Below, one piece after another: positions 16,200 through 24,623 of a DNA stretch of 40,590 nucleotides. Source of the stretch: an uncultured Eubacteriales bacterium (GTDB taxonomy: Bacteria > Bacillota > Clostridia > Oscillospirales > CAG-382); contig CAKSCV010000024.1 in NCBI GenBank assembly GCA_934444645.1, positions 1 to 40,590 on the forward strand, in the 5' to 3' direction. The notes beneath the pieces are model-generated. The model was not told the DNA's origin. It worked only from the letters and a program-made list of their open reading frames with translations, and did no database searches. The stretch's first letter is position 1, and each line of letters starts with the position of its first letter. Both the position numbers and the translations under genes were made by a program.

Positions 16200-17363
16200 A
16201 TGACAAATATCAAATTATTGAATAAAATTGCCGCCTGCGGCACGTCGCTTTTTGACGATAAGCGCTACAACGTCGGCGAAAACGTGGAAAATCCCGCTGC
16301 CATTATGGTTCGCTCGGCAGCCATGCACGACATGGAATTCGGCGATGAGCTTTTGGCCATTGCCCGTGCCGGTGCAGGCGTCAACAACATTCCGATCGAT
16401 AAATGCTCCGAAAAGGGCATTGTCGTGTTCAATACGCCGGGTGCCAACGCAAACGCCGTAAAGGAGCTTGCCGTGGCAGCACTCCTTCTTGCTTCGCGTA
16501 AGATCGTGGACGGTATCAACTGGGCACAAACGCTTGTCGGCAATGAAGACGTTTCCAAAGCCGTCGAAAAGGGCAAAAGCGCGTTTGTCGGACCGGAAAT
16601 TGCCGGAAAGACGCTCGGTATCATCGGCCTCGGCGCCATCGGTGCACAGCTTGCCAATGCGGCGACGCATCTCGGCATGAAGGTCTACGGCTATGACCCG
16701 TATATCACGGTCGACGCTGCATGGTCGCTTTCCAAATCGGTCAACCGTGCCAAAACGCTGGCAGCTATCTATGAAAATTGCGATTATATCTCGATTCACG
16801 TCCCGTCTACGCCCGAAACAAAGGGTATGATCAACGAGACTTCCATTTCCTGCATGAAGGACGGCGTGCGCCTTCTGAATCTTGCAAGAGCCGACCTTGT
16901 CAACGCCGACGCTGTCAAAAAGGCGCTCGCAACCGGCAAAGTCGCAAGCTACGTGACTGACTTCCCGACCGCCGAGGTTTTGGGCGTTCCGGGCATTGTC
17001 ACCATTCCGCACCTCGGCGCCTCCACGCCGGAATCGGAGGACAACTGCGCTGTTATGGCGGCAACAGAGTTGATCGATTACCTCGAAAGCGGCAATATCA
17101 AGAACAGCGTCAATTTTCCGGAAGCCGTCATTCCGCATACCGGCGACGCCAGACTCTGTGTGTTCCATAAGAACGTTCCTGCCATGGTTGCACAGATTTC
17201 CACTGTTTTGTCGGATTACAAGATCAATATTGCCAACATGATCAACTGCTCTAAAAAAGACAACGCCTATACGCTCATCGAAGTCAACGGCAATCTGTCC
17301 GAAGAAGCCGTCGAGAAAATTAAGGCTCTTGAAAATATCACGCGTGTCCGTGTGATAAAATAA
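16200..17363 (+). CDS. serA: D-3-phosphoglycerate dehydrogenase (short form with ACT domain)
   Basis: 387-residue NAD-dependent dehydrogenase oxidising 3-phosphoglycerate to 3-phosphohydroxypyruvate, the first step of serine synthesis. The nucleotide-binding turn GLGAIG is at 143-148; catalytic residues are R230 (NLARADLV) and H271 (IPHLGAST). The C-terminal ACT domain (about 318-387) is where serine usually binds to inhibit the enzyme. It lacks the longer ASB domain of the large form. It follows serC in order serC-serA, 31 bp apart, with AAGGA about 12 bases before the ATG. Confidence 0.96.
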   Translation: MTNIKLLNKIAACGTSLFDDKRYNVGENVENPAAIMVRSAAMHDMEFGDELLAIARAGAGVNNIPIDKCSEKGIVVFNTPGANANAVKELAVAALLLASRKIVDGINWAQTLVGNEDVSKAVEKGKSAFVGPEIAGKTLGIIGLGAIGAQLANAATHLGMKVYGYDPYITVDAAWSLSKSVNRAKTLAAIYENCDYISIHVPSTPETKGMINETSISCMKDGVRLLNLARADLVNADAVKKALATGKVASYVTDFPTAEVLGVPGIVTIPHLGASTPESEDNCAVMAATELIDYLESGNIKNSVNFPEAVIPHTGDARLCVFHKNVPAMVAQISTVLSDYKINIANMINCSKKDNAYTLIEVNGNLSEEAVEKIKALENITRVRVIK

Positions 17364-17394
17364 GGCACAGGCAGGACAAGATAAAAAAGGTGTA

Positions 17395-17417
17395 GGGCAG
17401 GGGGTTATCTCCTGTCC
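17395..17417 (+). terminator. Possible terminator after serA
   Basis: GGGCAGG pairs with CCTGTCC (one G-U) over a 9-nt loop, followed by TATCTTATTA. The U-tract is weak. Confidence 0.35.
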
Positions 17418-17530
17418 TATCTTATTATGCTCCGAAAACCGCCGCAAAACGAAACGGATGTGCATAGGACATTATTTCCTGCCGCAAAACAAACCGGTGT
17501 GAGCAAGCTCTCACCTTGCAGCCATGCATG

Positions 17531-17561
17531 ACCAACAAATGCTAACAAACGCCAACAAATT
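17531..17561 (+). promoter_or_regulatory. Three near-repeats of CYAACAAA upstream of the tetR promoter
   Basis: CCAACAAAT, CTAACAAAC and CCAACAAAT follow one another at 10-11 bp spacing, ending just before the -35 box. One helical turn between units would put a bound protein on one face of the DNA. Could be chance in an A-rich stretch. Confidence 0.3.
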
Positions 17562-17565
17562 CTTC

Positions 17566-17594
17566 TTGACAGAAAGTAAAAAATATGCTATAAT
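17566..17594 (+). promoter_or_regulatory. Consensus sigma-A promoter of the TetR gene
   Basis: TTGACA, 17-bp spacer, TATAAT. Confidence 0.85.
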
Positions 17595-17668
17595 TGGCAT
17601 ATAAACCATTTTGAAAGAAGTTTTTGCCTTTTAAGCGAATGCGTTCAAAAGGCAATATCGGTGACAGT

Positions 17669-18352
17669 ATGAAAAGACGTTACAACAGCGAAGAGTCCAA
17701 AAGAAAAATTTTATCTGCCTGCGTGAAGCTGTTTATCGAAAAAGGCTATCACAACACCACGCTTGCGCAAGTGCTCAAAGAAGCGGAAGTGTCCAGCTCG
17801 ACCTTTCAGAACATTTTTCACAGCAAAGACGGCGTACTATTGGAGCTAACGGATTTTATGTTTGACAGCCAGTTTACGGCGGCACGCGGTGCGGCATCAA
17901 ACCTAAAGCCGCTGTATATCTACGCGCTTGAAACGGCAATTCAGCTGACGCTTGCGGAGCTAAACGAAAACCTGCGGGATATCTATGTGGAGGCTTACAG
18001 TGTGGAACGGGTGACCGAGCGCATTTACGAACGCACCTCAACCGAGCTGTACCGCATTTTCGGAAGCTATATGCCGGAATGCACCGAGAGCGATTTTTAC
18101 GAATACGAGATCGGCACGGCCGGCGTTATGCGCAATTACATGGCAAAAAGGTGCAACAAGTATTTTTCGCTCGAAAAAAAACTGGTGCGTTTTTTGAATA
18201 TAAACCTTGGTATCTATCATGTGCCGGAGGCCGAACGCAAGGAAGCCATCGATTTTGTGCTGTCAATCAATGTACGCGGCGTGGCAAACGATATTATGCA
18301 GCGGCTGTTTCAGTCGCTTGCCATGCATTTCGCGTTTGAGCTTGGAGAATAA
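17669..18352 (+). CDS. TetR/AcrR-family transcriptional regulator
   Basis: 227-residue regulator. The N-terminal TetR helix-turn-helix spans about residues 8-52: RKILSACVKLFIEKGYHNTTLAQVLKEAEVSSSTFQNIFHSKDGVL-type text, with G-Y-x-x-T-T and S-S-S-T-F-Q as recognition-helix landmarks. The rest is an all-helical ligand and dimer domain without recognisable specificity. The ATG at 17669 is chosen as the start of the conserved text; in-frame starts at 17624 (TTG) and 17639 (ATG) are possible because the ribosome site for 17669 is weak. It is monocistronic, between its own promoter and a good terminator. Target genes are not evident. Confidence 0.85.
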   Translation: MKRRYNSEESKRKILSACVKLFIEKGYHNTTLAQVLKEAEVSSSTFQNIFHSKDGVLLELTDFMFDSQFTAARGAASNLKPLYIYALETAIQLTLAELNENLRDIYVEAYSVERVTERIYERTSTELYRIFGSYMPECTESDFYEYEIGTAGVMRNYMAKRCNKYFSLEKKLVRFLNINLGIYHVPEAERKEAIDFVLSINVRGVANDIMQRLFQSLAMHFAFELGE

Positions 18353-18396
18353 AGCTTGGCGATAAGCGCTCCAAGTGCAGCGAAGGATAAACAGAA

Positions 18397-18434
18397 AAGG
18401 AGATTAGTCATTTCGGCTAATCTCCTTGTTTTTT
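18397..18434 (+). terminator. Intrinsic terminator of the TetR gene
   Basis: AAGGAGATTAG and CTAATCTCCTT form an 11-bp stem over a 9-nt loop, followed by GTTTTTT. Confidence 0.88.
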
Positions 18435-18445
18435 GTTCGTGGTGT

Positions 18446-18646
18446 TTACCTCACATCGACTACCAAAGCGTTATATTGTCTTTGGAGTCGTTTGCAAGGG
18501 GCATAGTTCGCTAACGCGGCGGTCGAACCGCTTTTTAAGTTGTCGTGTTCGCGGATGTAATCGCACACCAAATGGTTTGTTCTTTCAAAATAGGGCAGAA
18601 AGTCGGAAATGTCATGACCTTGGAAATCCTCCAAAAGCTTTGTCAA
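18446..18646 (-). CDS. Small unrecognised open frame, possible gene remnant
   Basis: 66 codons from a TTG, in the 328-bp gap between the tetR and FAD-oxidoreductase genes. The predicted protein is mixed charged and aromatic (FLPYFERTNHLVCDYIREHDN in the middle) with ordinary codon use, but there is no ribosome-binding site at the TTG and I recognise no family. It may be a broken fragment of a once longer gene or a chance frame. Confidence 0.2.
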   Translation of the reverse strand: MTKLLEDFQGHDISDFLPYFERTNHLVCDYIREHDNLKSGSTAALANYAPCKRLQRQYNALVVDVR

Positions 18647-18680
18647 CCGTCAATCGGCAAAAACGCGCTTTTGGCATAAA

Positions 18681-19883
18681 TTAACCGTTTTGCGGCGGAA
18701 ACGTGCCGACAGGCAGCTTTTCCTGCAATTTTGCAAGGTCGTTTGCGGCAAAAGCGGCAAAATCGTCCGTCATGGCGGCAGCCCGCCCTGCCGCCTCGCC
18801 GCTGACGGCACAAACCGGGATCACGCGCGTGATATCCCACATCGCGTCGGTGACCGAAATGTTGCGCCCGGCACAGATGAGATTTTTCACCTTTTTGCCA
18901 TACAGCGTCCCAAACGGCAGCTGGTAGACCGGGCCGCGCTTCCGCCAATCGGAGAACATACCGACCGCGTCTGGAAATTCCTTGAACATTTCCGTATCGT
19001 CCATGGTGTAGACACCGTCGATGCGGCGCGTCATACGGATCTGCGGAATGGTCGGCAGGGTGATCGGCACATAGGCAGGGTCTTTCTGCTTGCTTTCCAA
19101 AATGTTAGCGAGCATCTGTTCATGCGCCGCCTGCGTCATTTCGGAAAGCTCCGCTCCGTCAAGACCGGTAAAGCGGCGTGCGATGAGCGGTTTTTGCTCG
19201 TTTCCGGTTTTTTGCTTATCCGGAATATCGGAAAAGCCGAGCATCCGAAGCTCCGGCGCACCGTTTTTGATAAAATAGTGCCAGGCGGCAAGAACGTTTC
19301 CTTGTGAAAATTGCACGGTTCCGGCGTCGGCAAGCTTGCAGATATCTGCGTCGCCCGTGCAGTCCACCACGCTTTTCGAAACACCGACAGCATACCGGCC
19401 GGACTTGTTTTCCACGATAAGCGCATCGATTTTGCCGTCTGTTTTGTGAGCGGCACAAACGGTCGTGCCGTATAAAATCTTTACACCGGCTTGAAGCAAC
19501 AGCTTTTCGGCCTCCAAGGCAAACAAATGCGCATTGTAGCGGACTTCGAACCGCTGTCCCTCGGCTTTTTCTTTATCCGTGCCGCCGTCAAGCCATGCTT
19601 TGGGATAGTTCGCCTCTGCGCCGTGACAGACGGACAGCCGGAACAATTCCTCGGCAATGCCGAACGAAACCTGATGGCCGCGTCCGTCACACAAGGGCAG
19701 ATAGACGGTGACAAGTCCCAAAGTGGCAAGGCCGCCGAGCAGGAATTCGCGTTCGATTAACAGCACGTCCGCACCTTCGCGTGCGGCGGCAAGCGCGGCG
19801 GCAATACCGGCGATACCGCCGCCGGCAACGATGACGGAATGTGTCTCATGCATCGGTGTTTCGAGTTGTTCATGCAAAATCAT
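18681..19883 (-). CDS. FAD-dependent oxidoreductase (FAD_oxidored/succinate-dehydrogenase-flavoprotein-like)
   Basis: 400-residue flavoprotein. The N-terminal dinucleotide-binding turn is VIVAGGGIAGIAAALAAAREGADVLLIE-like (about 18-45; G-G-G-I-A-G). A second flavin motif, CTGDADI, lies near residue 175, and a C-terminal CAGRNIS...AVSGEAAGRAAAM segment closes the FAD site. This layout matches the Pfam FAD_oxidored group (PF12831), whose members are mostly uncharacterised and often linked to sugar or polyol metabolism. No signal peptide. The ATG at 19883 follows AAAGGAGA. Divergently transcribed from an AraC regulator 103 bp away, which is the likely regulator. Confidence 0.88.
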   Translation of the reverse strand: MILHEQLETPMHETHSVIVAGGGIAGIAAALAAAREGADVLLIEREFLLGGLATLGLVTVYLPLCDGRGHQVSFGIAEELFRLSVCHGAEANYPKAWLDGGTDKEKAEGQRFEVRYNAHLFALEAEKLLLQAGVKILYGTTVCAAHKTDGKIDALIVENKSGRYAVGVSKSVVDCTGDADICKLADAGTVQFSQGNVLAAWHYFIKNGAPELRMLGFSDIPDKQKTGNEQKPLIARRFTGLDGAELSEMTQAAHEQMLANILESKQKDPAYVPITLPTIPQIRMTRRIDGVYTMDDTEMFKEFPDAVGMFSDWRKRGPVYQLPFGTLYGKKVKNLICAGRNISVTDAMWDITRVIPVCAVSGEAAGRAAAMTDDFAAFAANDLAKLQEKLPVGTFPPQNG

Positions 19884-19921
19884 AAAAGTGTCTCCTTTGT
19901 GATGTATATGGACAAAGTTGC

Positions 19922-19950
19922 TTGACAGAGAGAGGCAAAGCGGCTATAAT
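19922..19950 (+). promoter_or_regulatory. Consensus sigma-A promoter of the AraC gene
   Basis: TTGACA, 17-bp spacer, TATAAT. It places the transcription start near 19957, which rules out the longer frame beginning at 19918. Confidence 0.87.
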
Positions 19951-19986
19951 GAAAAGCGGAAGAATGTGTTGAAAGAGGGTGCTTAT

Positions 19987-20826
19987 ATGGCAGAAAAGGA
20001 GCGTAAGCTCGGACACTCCACAACGTACTATCCGACTGCTGCCGGTTCGGAGGATTCGTTTCAAAACGGCGGCTATATCCAGATCAAGCGTATTTTGGAG
20101 GGAAAGCAGCTTTTTCGGGTATGCGGCCGGGAAAAACGGGTGTCTGCCGGGGATATGATTGTCATTCAACCGTATGACGATGTCTATTCGTATGCCGAAG
20201 AAGACGGCATGACACAAGGCTTTGTGTTTGATTCGCCACAGTATTTTGACAAAATCGGCGTGCCGCCGCTGTTTCGGTTTGAGACCTTTGTCGGAAAAGA
20301 CGAAATGCTCATGCGGATATGCGAAGCGGTGCAAGAGGAGTATGTCCATCAAAGCTTGTTTCATGAGACGGCGCTCGGCGCATTGACTTCGCTGCTGGTG
20401 ATTCGGCTGTACCGTATTTACGGCGAAAAGGGAGCTGATGCGGCAGACACGGCACACACGGCACACATGGCGCAAACGCGGAATTTCGGTAAACAGAAGG
20501 TTGTGCGTGAAGCACTCGCCTATATTTATGAGAATTGTCAAAACGGCATCAGTTCGCGCGATATTGCCGCATATGTCAATGTCAGTTTATCGTATTTGTG
20601 CCGTTGCTTTTCGGAGGTTTGCGGCGAAACGGTGCTTGACTATTCGGACAGAATCCGTTGCCGCAAGGCGCATGAAGATCTGACGCTCGGGACGTTATCG
20701 GTCGGTGAAATCGCGGCAAAATATCATTTTTCGAGTTTATCGTATTTCAACCGGCGGTATCGGAAATTTTATGGGACGAATCCGGCGACGACGTTAGCTG
20801 ATGCCAAAGCGCGGCACCGCAAGTGA
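19987..20826 (+). CDS. AraC/XylS-family transcriptional regulator
   Basis: 279-residue regulator. The N-terminal part (about 1-150) has the strand-rich pattern of an AraC cupin sugar-sensing domain. After a short Ala/Thr/His-rich hinge (ADTAHTAHMAQ), two C-terminal helix-turn-helix units read GISSRDIAAYVNVSLSYLCRCF and LSVGEIAAKYHFSSLSYFNRRYRKFYG, followed by NPATT. Start at the ATG 19987, after GAGGG and downstream of the promoter. It is divergent from the FAD oxidoreductase, so it probably activates that gene in response to a sugar-like inducer (inference). Its stop codon touches repeat island 3. Confidence 0.9.
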   Translation: MAEKERKLGHSTTYYPTAAGSEDSFQNGGYIQIKRILEGKQLFRVCGREKRVSAGDMIVIQPYDDVYSYAEEDGMTQGFVFDSPQYFDKIGVPPLFRFETFVGKDEMLMRICEAVQEEYVHQSLFHETALGALTSLLVIRLYRIYGEKGADAADTAHTAHMAQTRNFGKQKVVREALAYIYENCQNGISSRDIAAYVNVSLSYLCRCFSEVCGETVLDYSDRIRCRKAHEDLTLGTLSVGEIAAKYHFSSLSYFNRRYRKFYGTNPATTLADAKARHRK

Positions 20827-22362
20827 CCGCAAGGCGGCTTGCCGCCGGAGAATGCCGCGAAGCGGCAAAAATTGTTGCGGCAGCAACAAGGATAATGCCG
20901 CCGCAGGCGGTGGAAAAGCACACGGAGTGTGCTGTCCCGGCAGGGACGAAACTTTCCGAAAGGAAAGTTTCAAAGTTTTTTGCCCTACTTTTTGTACTTT
21001 ACAAAAAGTAGGAAAAAGCGGCGAAGCCGCAAAAGGATTTAATTTTGTTTGCACGAATTTGCTGTTTTGGTGCGCTGATTCGAGGTTTGCAGAACCTCGG
21101 AACTCCCTGCGAAGGGGACGTTTTTTGATTCTTTTTGCGTCGTGCAAAAAGAATCAAAAAGCACGCGGGACTCCGTCCTGCGACCTCGATTCAAAGCTCT
21201 GCCGGAAGTGATTTTGCAGAAATTTCCGGCGGTTCGTGCCGAAACCGGTTTTGTCTGCAAAACGCCGGCGTAAAGGCTTTGAATCGGTGCGAAAGGGTTA
21301 CCGTAGTGCAGACGCAAGACCGATGTTTTTCGAAAAAGAGTTATTGTACTGCAAGCTCACAGGAGGTTTTCGCGGATGAAAATTGTGGCTGCTCGTTAGC
21401 TTTGGTGTAGTGGGAAGTTGGAGTTTTGCTGTGCTGAAATGAGTTTTTTCGTTATCGGATTGCTTTGCATGAGCGAAAAAAACGCCTTTATCGCGAATCA
21501 AAAAAATTTCATTAGCAGAAACTTTACGAACTTCACTCAAAGCCTTTTTACGCACAAAAACTTCTTTTGTACGTGCCTTTCTTCGCTGTCCGAAAAAATC
21601 TCTATTTATACAAACCAAAAGTTACTGAAAGCTTACGAACCGCCCTCAAAAGCTGCCCTTTTACATACAAAAGCTCTTCATTTTTGCACAAGCCTTTTCT
21701 CGCTGTCCGCAAAAATTTCCCATTTTTACAAACCAAAAGCCTTTCTTTCGCACAAACCTTTTTTATTGCCATCCAAAGCAACTCTTTTTTGCCCTCCGTC
21801 ACCCCTTCCAACCACCCTTAACCTACTGTTTGCAAAGAATACAGCTGTTCTTTTAATCTCTGCTCTAAATCCTTGTGCTGTAAAGCCTGAACCTCGCACC
21901 GATTCAAATCATTGCCGGCGATACCCGGAAAACTGCGGTTTTCTGCCTTGCCGGTTACCTGATGAACGCCGGTTGTTTTCGCAAAAACACCGTATCGACC
22001 GGCGATTTGAATCGAGGTCGCAGGACGGAGTCCCGCGTGCTTTTTGGTTACTTTTTGCACGATGCAAAAAGTGACAACTCGTTCCCTTGCAGGGAACTTC
22101 CGAGGTTTTGCAAACCTTGAATCAGCACACCGCAGTGACATCTTCGCACCGCAACAATTAAAACCTTTTAAGGAAGCTCCGAGGTTTTGCAAACCTCGAA
22201 GCAGCGCACATAGCAGGCAACTTTGCACAAAACAAATTAAATCCTTTCGCCGCCCTCGGCGGCATCTTTCGGCGGCAAAGCCGCCTTTATAAACTTTCCT
22301 TCGGAAAGTTCGCCCTATCGGGCAGCACGCTCCGCGTGCTAAAACGCGCGCCACAGGCGATT
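20827..22362. repeat. Repeat island 3 (complete), between convergent gene ends
   Basis: Left arm 20827-21187 (reverse orientation): TTGTTGC-GGCA-type hairpin, GCCGCC/GGCGGT, GCACAC-GGA-GTGTGC (20918-20932), GTCCC-GGCA-GGGAC (20934-20947), a GAAACTTTCC hairpin, a 13-bp A/T stem (20984-20996 with 21000-21012), the CGAGGTTTGCAGAACCTCG palindrome (21081-21099) and a 17-bp A/T stem (21122-21138 with 21144-21160). Central element 21188-22014. Right arm 22015-22362: A/T stem (22048-22076), palindromes at 22101-22119 and 22180-22198, GCCGCC/GGCGGC hairpins, GCCC-TATC-GGGC (22312-22323) and AGCACGC-TCC-GCGTGCT (22324-22340). No conserved coding frame. Confidence 0.82.
21188..22014 (+). repeat. Central repeat element, copy B (827 bp)
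   Basis: Same bounds as the other copies (GATTCAAA...TTTGAATC) but longest, because the middle holds two copies, 117 bp apart (21584 and 21701), of a CGCTGTCCG...TACAAACCAAAAG unit. The difference from copy A is 116 bp. The end modules are closed by GATTCAAAGC/GCTTTGAATC and GATTCAAATC/GATTTGAATC. A 218-codon frame crosses it (21418-22074) but shifts frame relative to copies A and C. Confidence 0.8.
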
Positions 22363-22363
22363 G

Positions 22364-22407
22364 CGCGATTAAAAGCCGAGGGCCGAAGCCCTCGGCTTTT
22401 AATCGCG
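22364..22407. terminator. 20-bp perfect hairpin overlapping the 3' end of the zinc peptidase gene
   Basis: CGCGATTAAAAGCCGAGGGC, loop CGAA, and its exact complement at 22388-22407. The AAAA/TTTT tracts lie inside the stem, so it could stop transcription in both directions. The right arm contains the stop codon of the minus-strand peptidase gene. Confidence 0.75.
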
Positions 22408-23109
22408 CCGTCTGCGCCCGTTCACTAAGATGATCAAACGCAGCAGATTGGCAAGCGAGACCGCAAGTGCCGCCACATACGTGAGCGCCGCCGCACGCAG
22501 CGTCTTTTTGGCGTTCGATAAATCTTCCTCGGTAAACCGACCGCTTGATGCGAGTGCCGCAAGCGCACGGCTGCTGGCATTGAACTCCACCGGCAGCGTG
22601 ATGAGCTGAAAGACCGTCGAAAGCGAAAACGCAAGAATCCCGATGGTGCAAAGCCCGAACATATCGAGTACCAAGCCTAAAAGAATGAGCGGCATGGCAA
22701 GATTCGAACCAATGTTGCATACCGGAATGATGGCATTGCGCACCACAAGCGGAAAATATCCTTCGGCGTGCTGTACCGCGTGTCCTGCCTCGTGCGCCGC
22801 AACACCGATGGCCGCCGCACTGCGGTTGTCGTAAACCGAATCGGACAGCCGGATGACTTCCGCTTTCGGATCATAGTGGTCGGTTAACTTTCCGTTGACG
22901 TGTTCGATGCGGATGTGTGTAAGACCGTTCGCATCCAAAATGCGCCGTGCCGCCTCTGCACCCGTAAAACCGCTGGTGCTTGGAATCTGCGCATATTTTT
23001 TGAAGGTCGAATTGACATTGGCCGATGCCCATAACGCGATGAGCACCGCCGGAAGAACGATGAGGACATACGTCCACATGGAATCCGGACTGTAATACAT
23101 ATAAGGCAT
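22399..23109 (-). CDS. Membrane zinc metallopeptidase, YugP type
   Basis: 236-residue membrane protein of the neutral zinc metallopeptidase family (PF04298; YugP in Bacillus). The first helix is at about 11-30; the catalytic HEAGH motif sits in GVAAHEAGHAVQH (about 101-113); further helices are at about 122-145, 148-172 and 205-229. The substrate is unknown. The ATG at 23109 follows GGAG. Last gene of the long yicC-to-yugP minus-strand operon, 15 bp after the YgjV-like gene; the transcript ends in the hairpin at 22364-22407. Confidence 0.9.
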   Translation of the reverse strand: MPYMYYSPDSMWTYVLIVLPAVLIALWASANVNSTFKKYAQIPSTSGFTGAEAARRILDANGLTHIRIEHVNGKLTDHYDPKAEVIRLSDSVYDNRSAAAIGVAAHEAGHAVQHAEGYFPLVVRNAIIPVCNIGSNLAMPLILLGLVLDMFGLCTIGILAFSLSTVFQLITLPVEFNASSRALAALASSGRFTEEDLSNAKKTLRAAALTYVAALAVSLANLLRLIILVNGRRRRD

Positions 23110-23124
23110 GAGAACAACTCCTTT

Positions 23125-23640
23125 TTATGCGGAAATTTCTTTTTTCAACAGCTTTGTGCGGATGAAATAAACGAGAATCGACAGCATATTAAACGCTTCG
23201 CAGAGGATGCCGCCGATGGAAAAAGTGCAAATGTTGTATATGAGCCAACCCGGCGAAACGACCGTGAACTGCAATATGCGCATACCTGTCGGACGGCCGG
23301 TAAACATTCCGACGCTGCTTGTGAGAAGCGCCGCACACGGCAAAAGCGATAAATAGCCGTCATAGGTCAATGCTGTTGCCGCAAGAATCAGTGAACAGGA
23401 TAAAATCAGCGTGAAATACGGTTTTCTGTTTCTTTCAACAGCATATCCGAACCCGCGTATTAAGCAGATAAAATCTAAAATTGAGCCGGTGTATGCCCCC
23501 AACAGCCAATAGTGAACACCGAAACAAAGACCGCACAGTGCCTGTAAAACAAAGTATTTCCGATTGTCCTTGAACTGATACGAAACAATGCTGCAGGCAG
23601 CACCGAGAATGCCGATGCTTTGTGTTAAAATTTCACTCAT
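23125..23640 (-). CDS. YgjV-family inner-membrane protein
   Basis: 171-residue membrane protein resembling the YgjV family (PF10688): nearly all hydrophobic, five or six helices, with SYQFKDNRKYFVLQALCG in the first loop and NICTFSIGGILCEAFNMLSI near the end. Function unknown. The ATG overlaps the stop of fmt by four bases (ATGA at 23637-23640), so the two are translationally coupled. In many Firmicutes rsmB follows fmt at this place; here this protein does. Confidence 0.75.
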   Translation of the reverse strand: MSEILTQSIGILGAACSIVSYQFKDNRKYFVLQALCGLCFGVHYWLLGAYTGSILDFICLIRGFGYAVERNRKPYFTLILSCSLILAATALTYDGYLSLLPCAALLTSSVGMFTGRPTGMRILQFTVVSPGWLIYNICTFSIGGILCEAFNMLSILVYFIRTKLLKKEISA

Positions 23641-24587
23641 TGCGCGTCCTTTCCGGTTTCAAACCGCATTCCGGCGGCGATTTTGCGTCCGTTGACCATG
23701 TCGGCTGCCGAAAGAAGGCTTTTGCCCTCCGGCTTGAACGACAAAAGCCGCACCGAGCCTGTGCCGCAGGCGATCACAACACCGTCGCGCGAGGCCTCAA
23801 GTACCGTGCCGCACGGCGCTTTTTCCCCGGTTTCGTCGTTTAGGCGGCTGTCGTACAGCTTGACGATCTTGCCGTCCAAATGCGAAAACGCACCCGGAAA
23901 CGGCGAAAGACCGCGAATGCGGTTGTGTACCGCGCGTGCCGGAAGCGAAAAATCGAGTTCACATTCCTCCGGCAGGATTTTGTCGGCATGCGTGGCGTTT
24001 GCATGGTCTTGCGGAAGCGGCTTCGCAGAGCCGTTTTCCAACGCCTCCACCGTTTGCACAAGTAACTTTCCGCCGATTTCGGCAAGCGTGTCGAACAGCT
24101 CGCCGGTCGTCATGTTTTCGCCGATCTTGACCGATTCGGAAAAATACGTATCGCCTGTGTCCATGCCCTTGTCAAGACGCATGGTGGTAACACCGCTGAC
24201 GCTGTCGCCGTTTAACACGGCACGTTGGATGGGAGCCGCACCGCGGTACTTCGGCAGCAGCGACCCGTGAACGTTGACACAGCCGTATTTCGGATAGTTC
24301 AAAATATATTCCGGCAGAATTTTGCCGTAAGCGACCACCGCGATAAGATCCGGCTTGTATTCTTCAAGCGTCGGCAGAAAAGCACCGTTTTTTAAGGTCT
24401 CCGGCTGTAAGACCGGCAGCTCTTTTTCAAGTGCAAATTTTTTCACATCGCTGAACGTGACCTTCATGCCGCGGCCGCGTGCCTTGTCCGGCTGTGTGAC
24501 GACGGCGCAGACGTGCTTTCCGGCATCTAAAAGCGCGGCAAGACTTGCCGTGGCAAAATCCGGTGTTCCCATAAATAAAATGTTCAT
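23637..24587 (-). CDS. fmt: Methionyl-tRNA formyltransferase
   Basis: 316-residue enzyme formylating the initiator Met-tRNA from 10-formyl-tetrahydrofolate, needed for normal translation initiation. N-terminal transferase domain: MGTPDFATASL at the start, then the catalytic CVNVHGSLLPKYRGAAPIQRA segment (about 101-121; N103, H105) and GMDTGD with the catalytic Asp. The C-terminal tRNA-binding barrel begins after about residue 205 (RIRGLSPFPGAF). Length typical. It follows def by 36 bp, the normal def-fmt pair; RBS AAAGGA. Confidence 0.97.
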   Translation of the reverse strand: MNILFMGTPDFATASLAALLDAGKHVCAVVTQPDKARGRGMKVTFSDVKKFALEKELPVLQPETLKNGAFLPTLEEYKPDLIAVVAYGKILPEYILNYPKYGCVNVHGSLLPKYRGAAPIQRAVLNGDSVSGVTTMRLDKGMDTGDTYFSESVKIGENMTTGELFDTLAEIGGKLLVQTVEALENGSAKPLPQDHANATHADKILPEECELDFSLPARAVHNRIRGLSPFPGAFSHLDGKIVKLYDSRLNDETGEKAPCGTVLEASRDGVVIACGTGSVRLLSFKPEGKSLLSAADMVNGRKIAAGMRFETGKDAQ

Positions 24588-24623
24588 GTTTTCAAATCCT
24601 TTGGCGCGTTTTCAAAAGCCTTT

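Noticed and set aside
21418..22074. 218-codon frame through central element copy B
   Set aside because: The matching stretches in copies A and C are frame-shifted or interrupted, and the protein is low-complexity Phe/Lys/Ser text.
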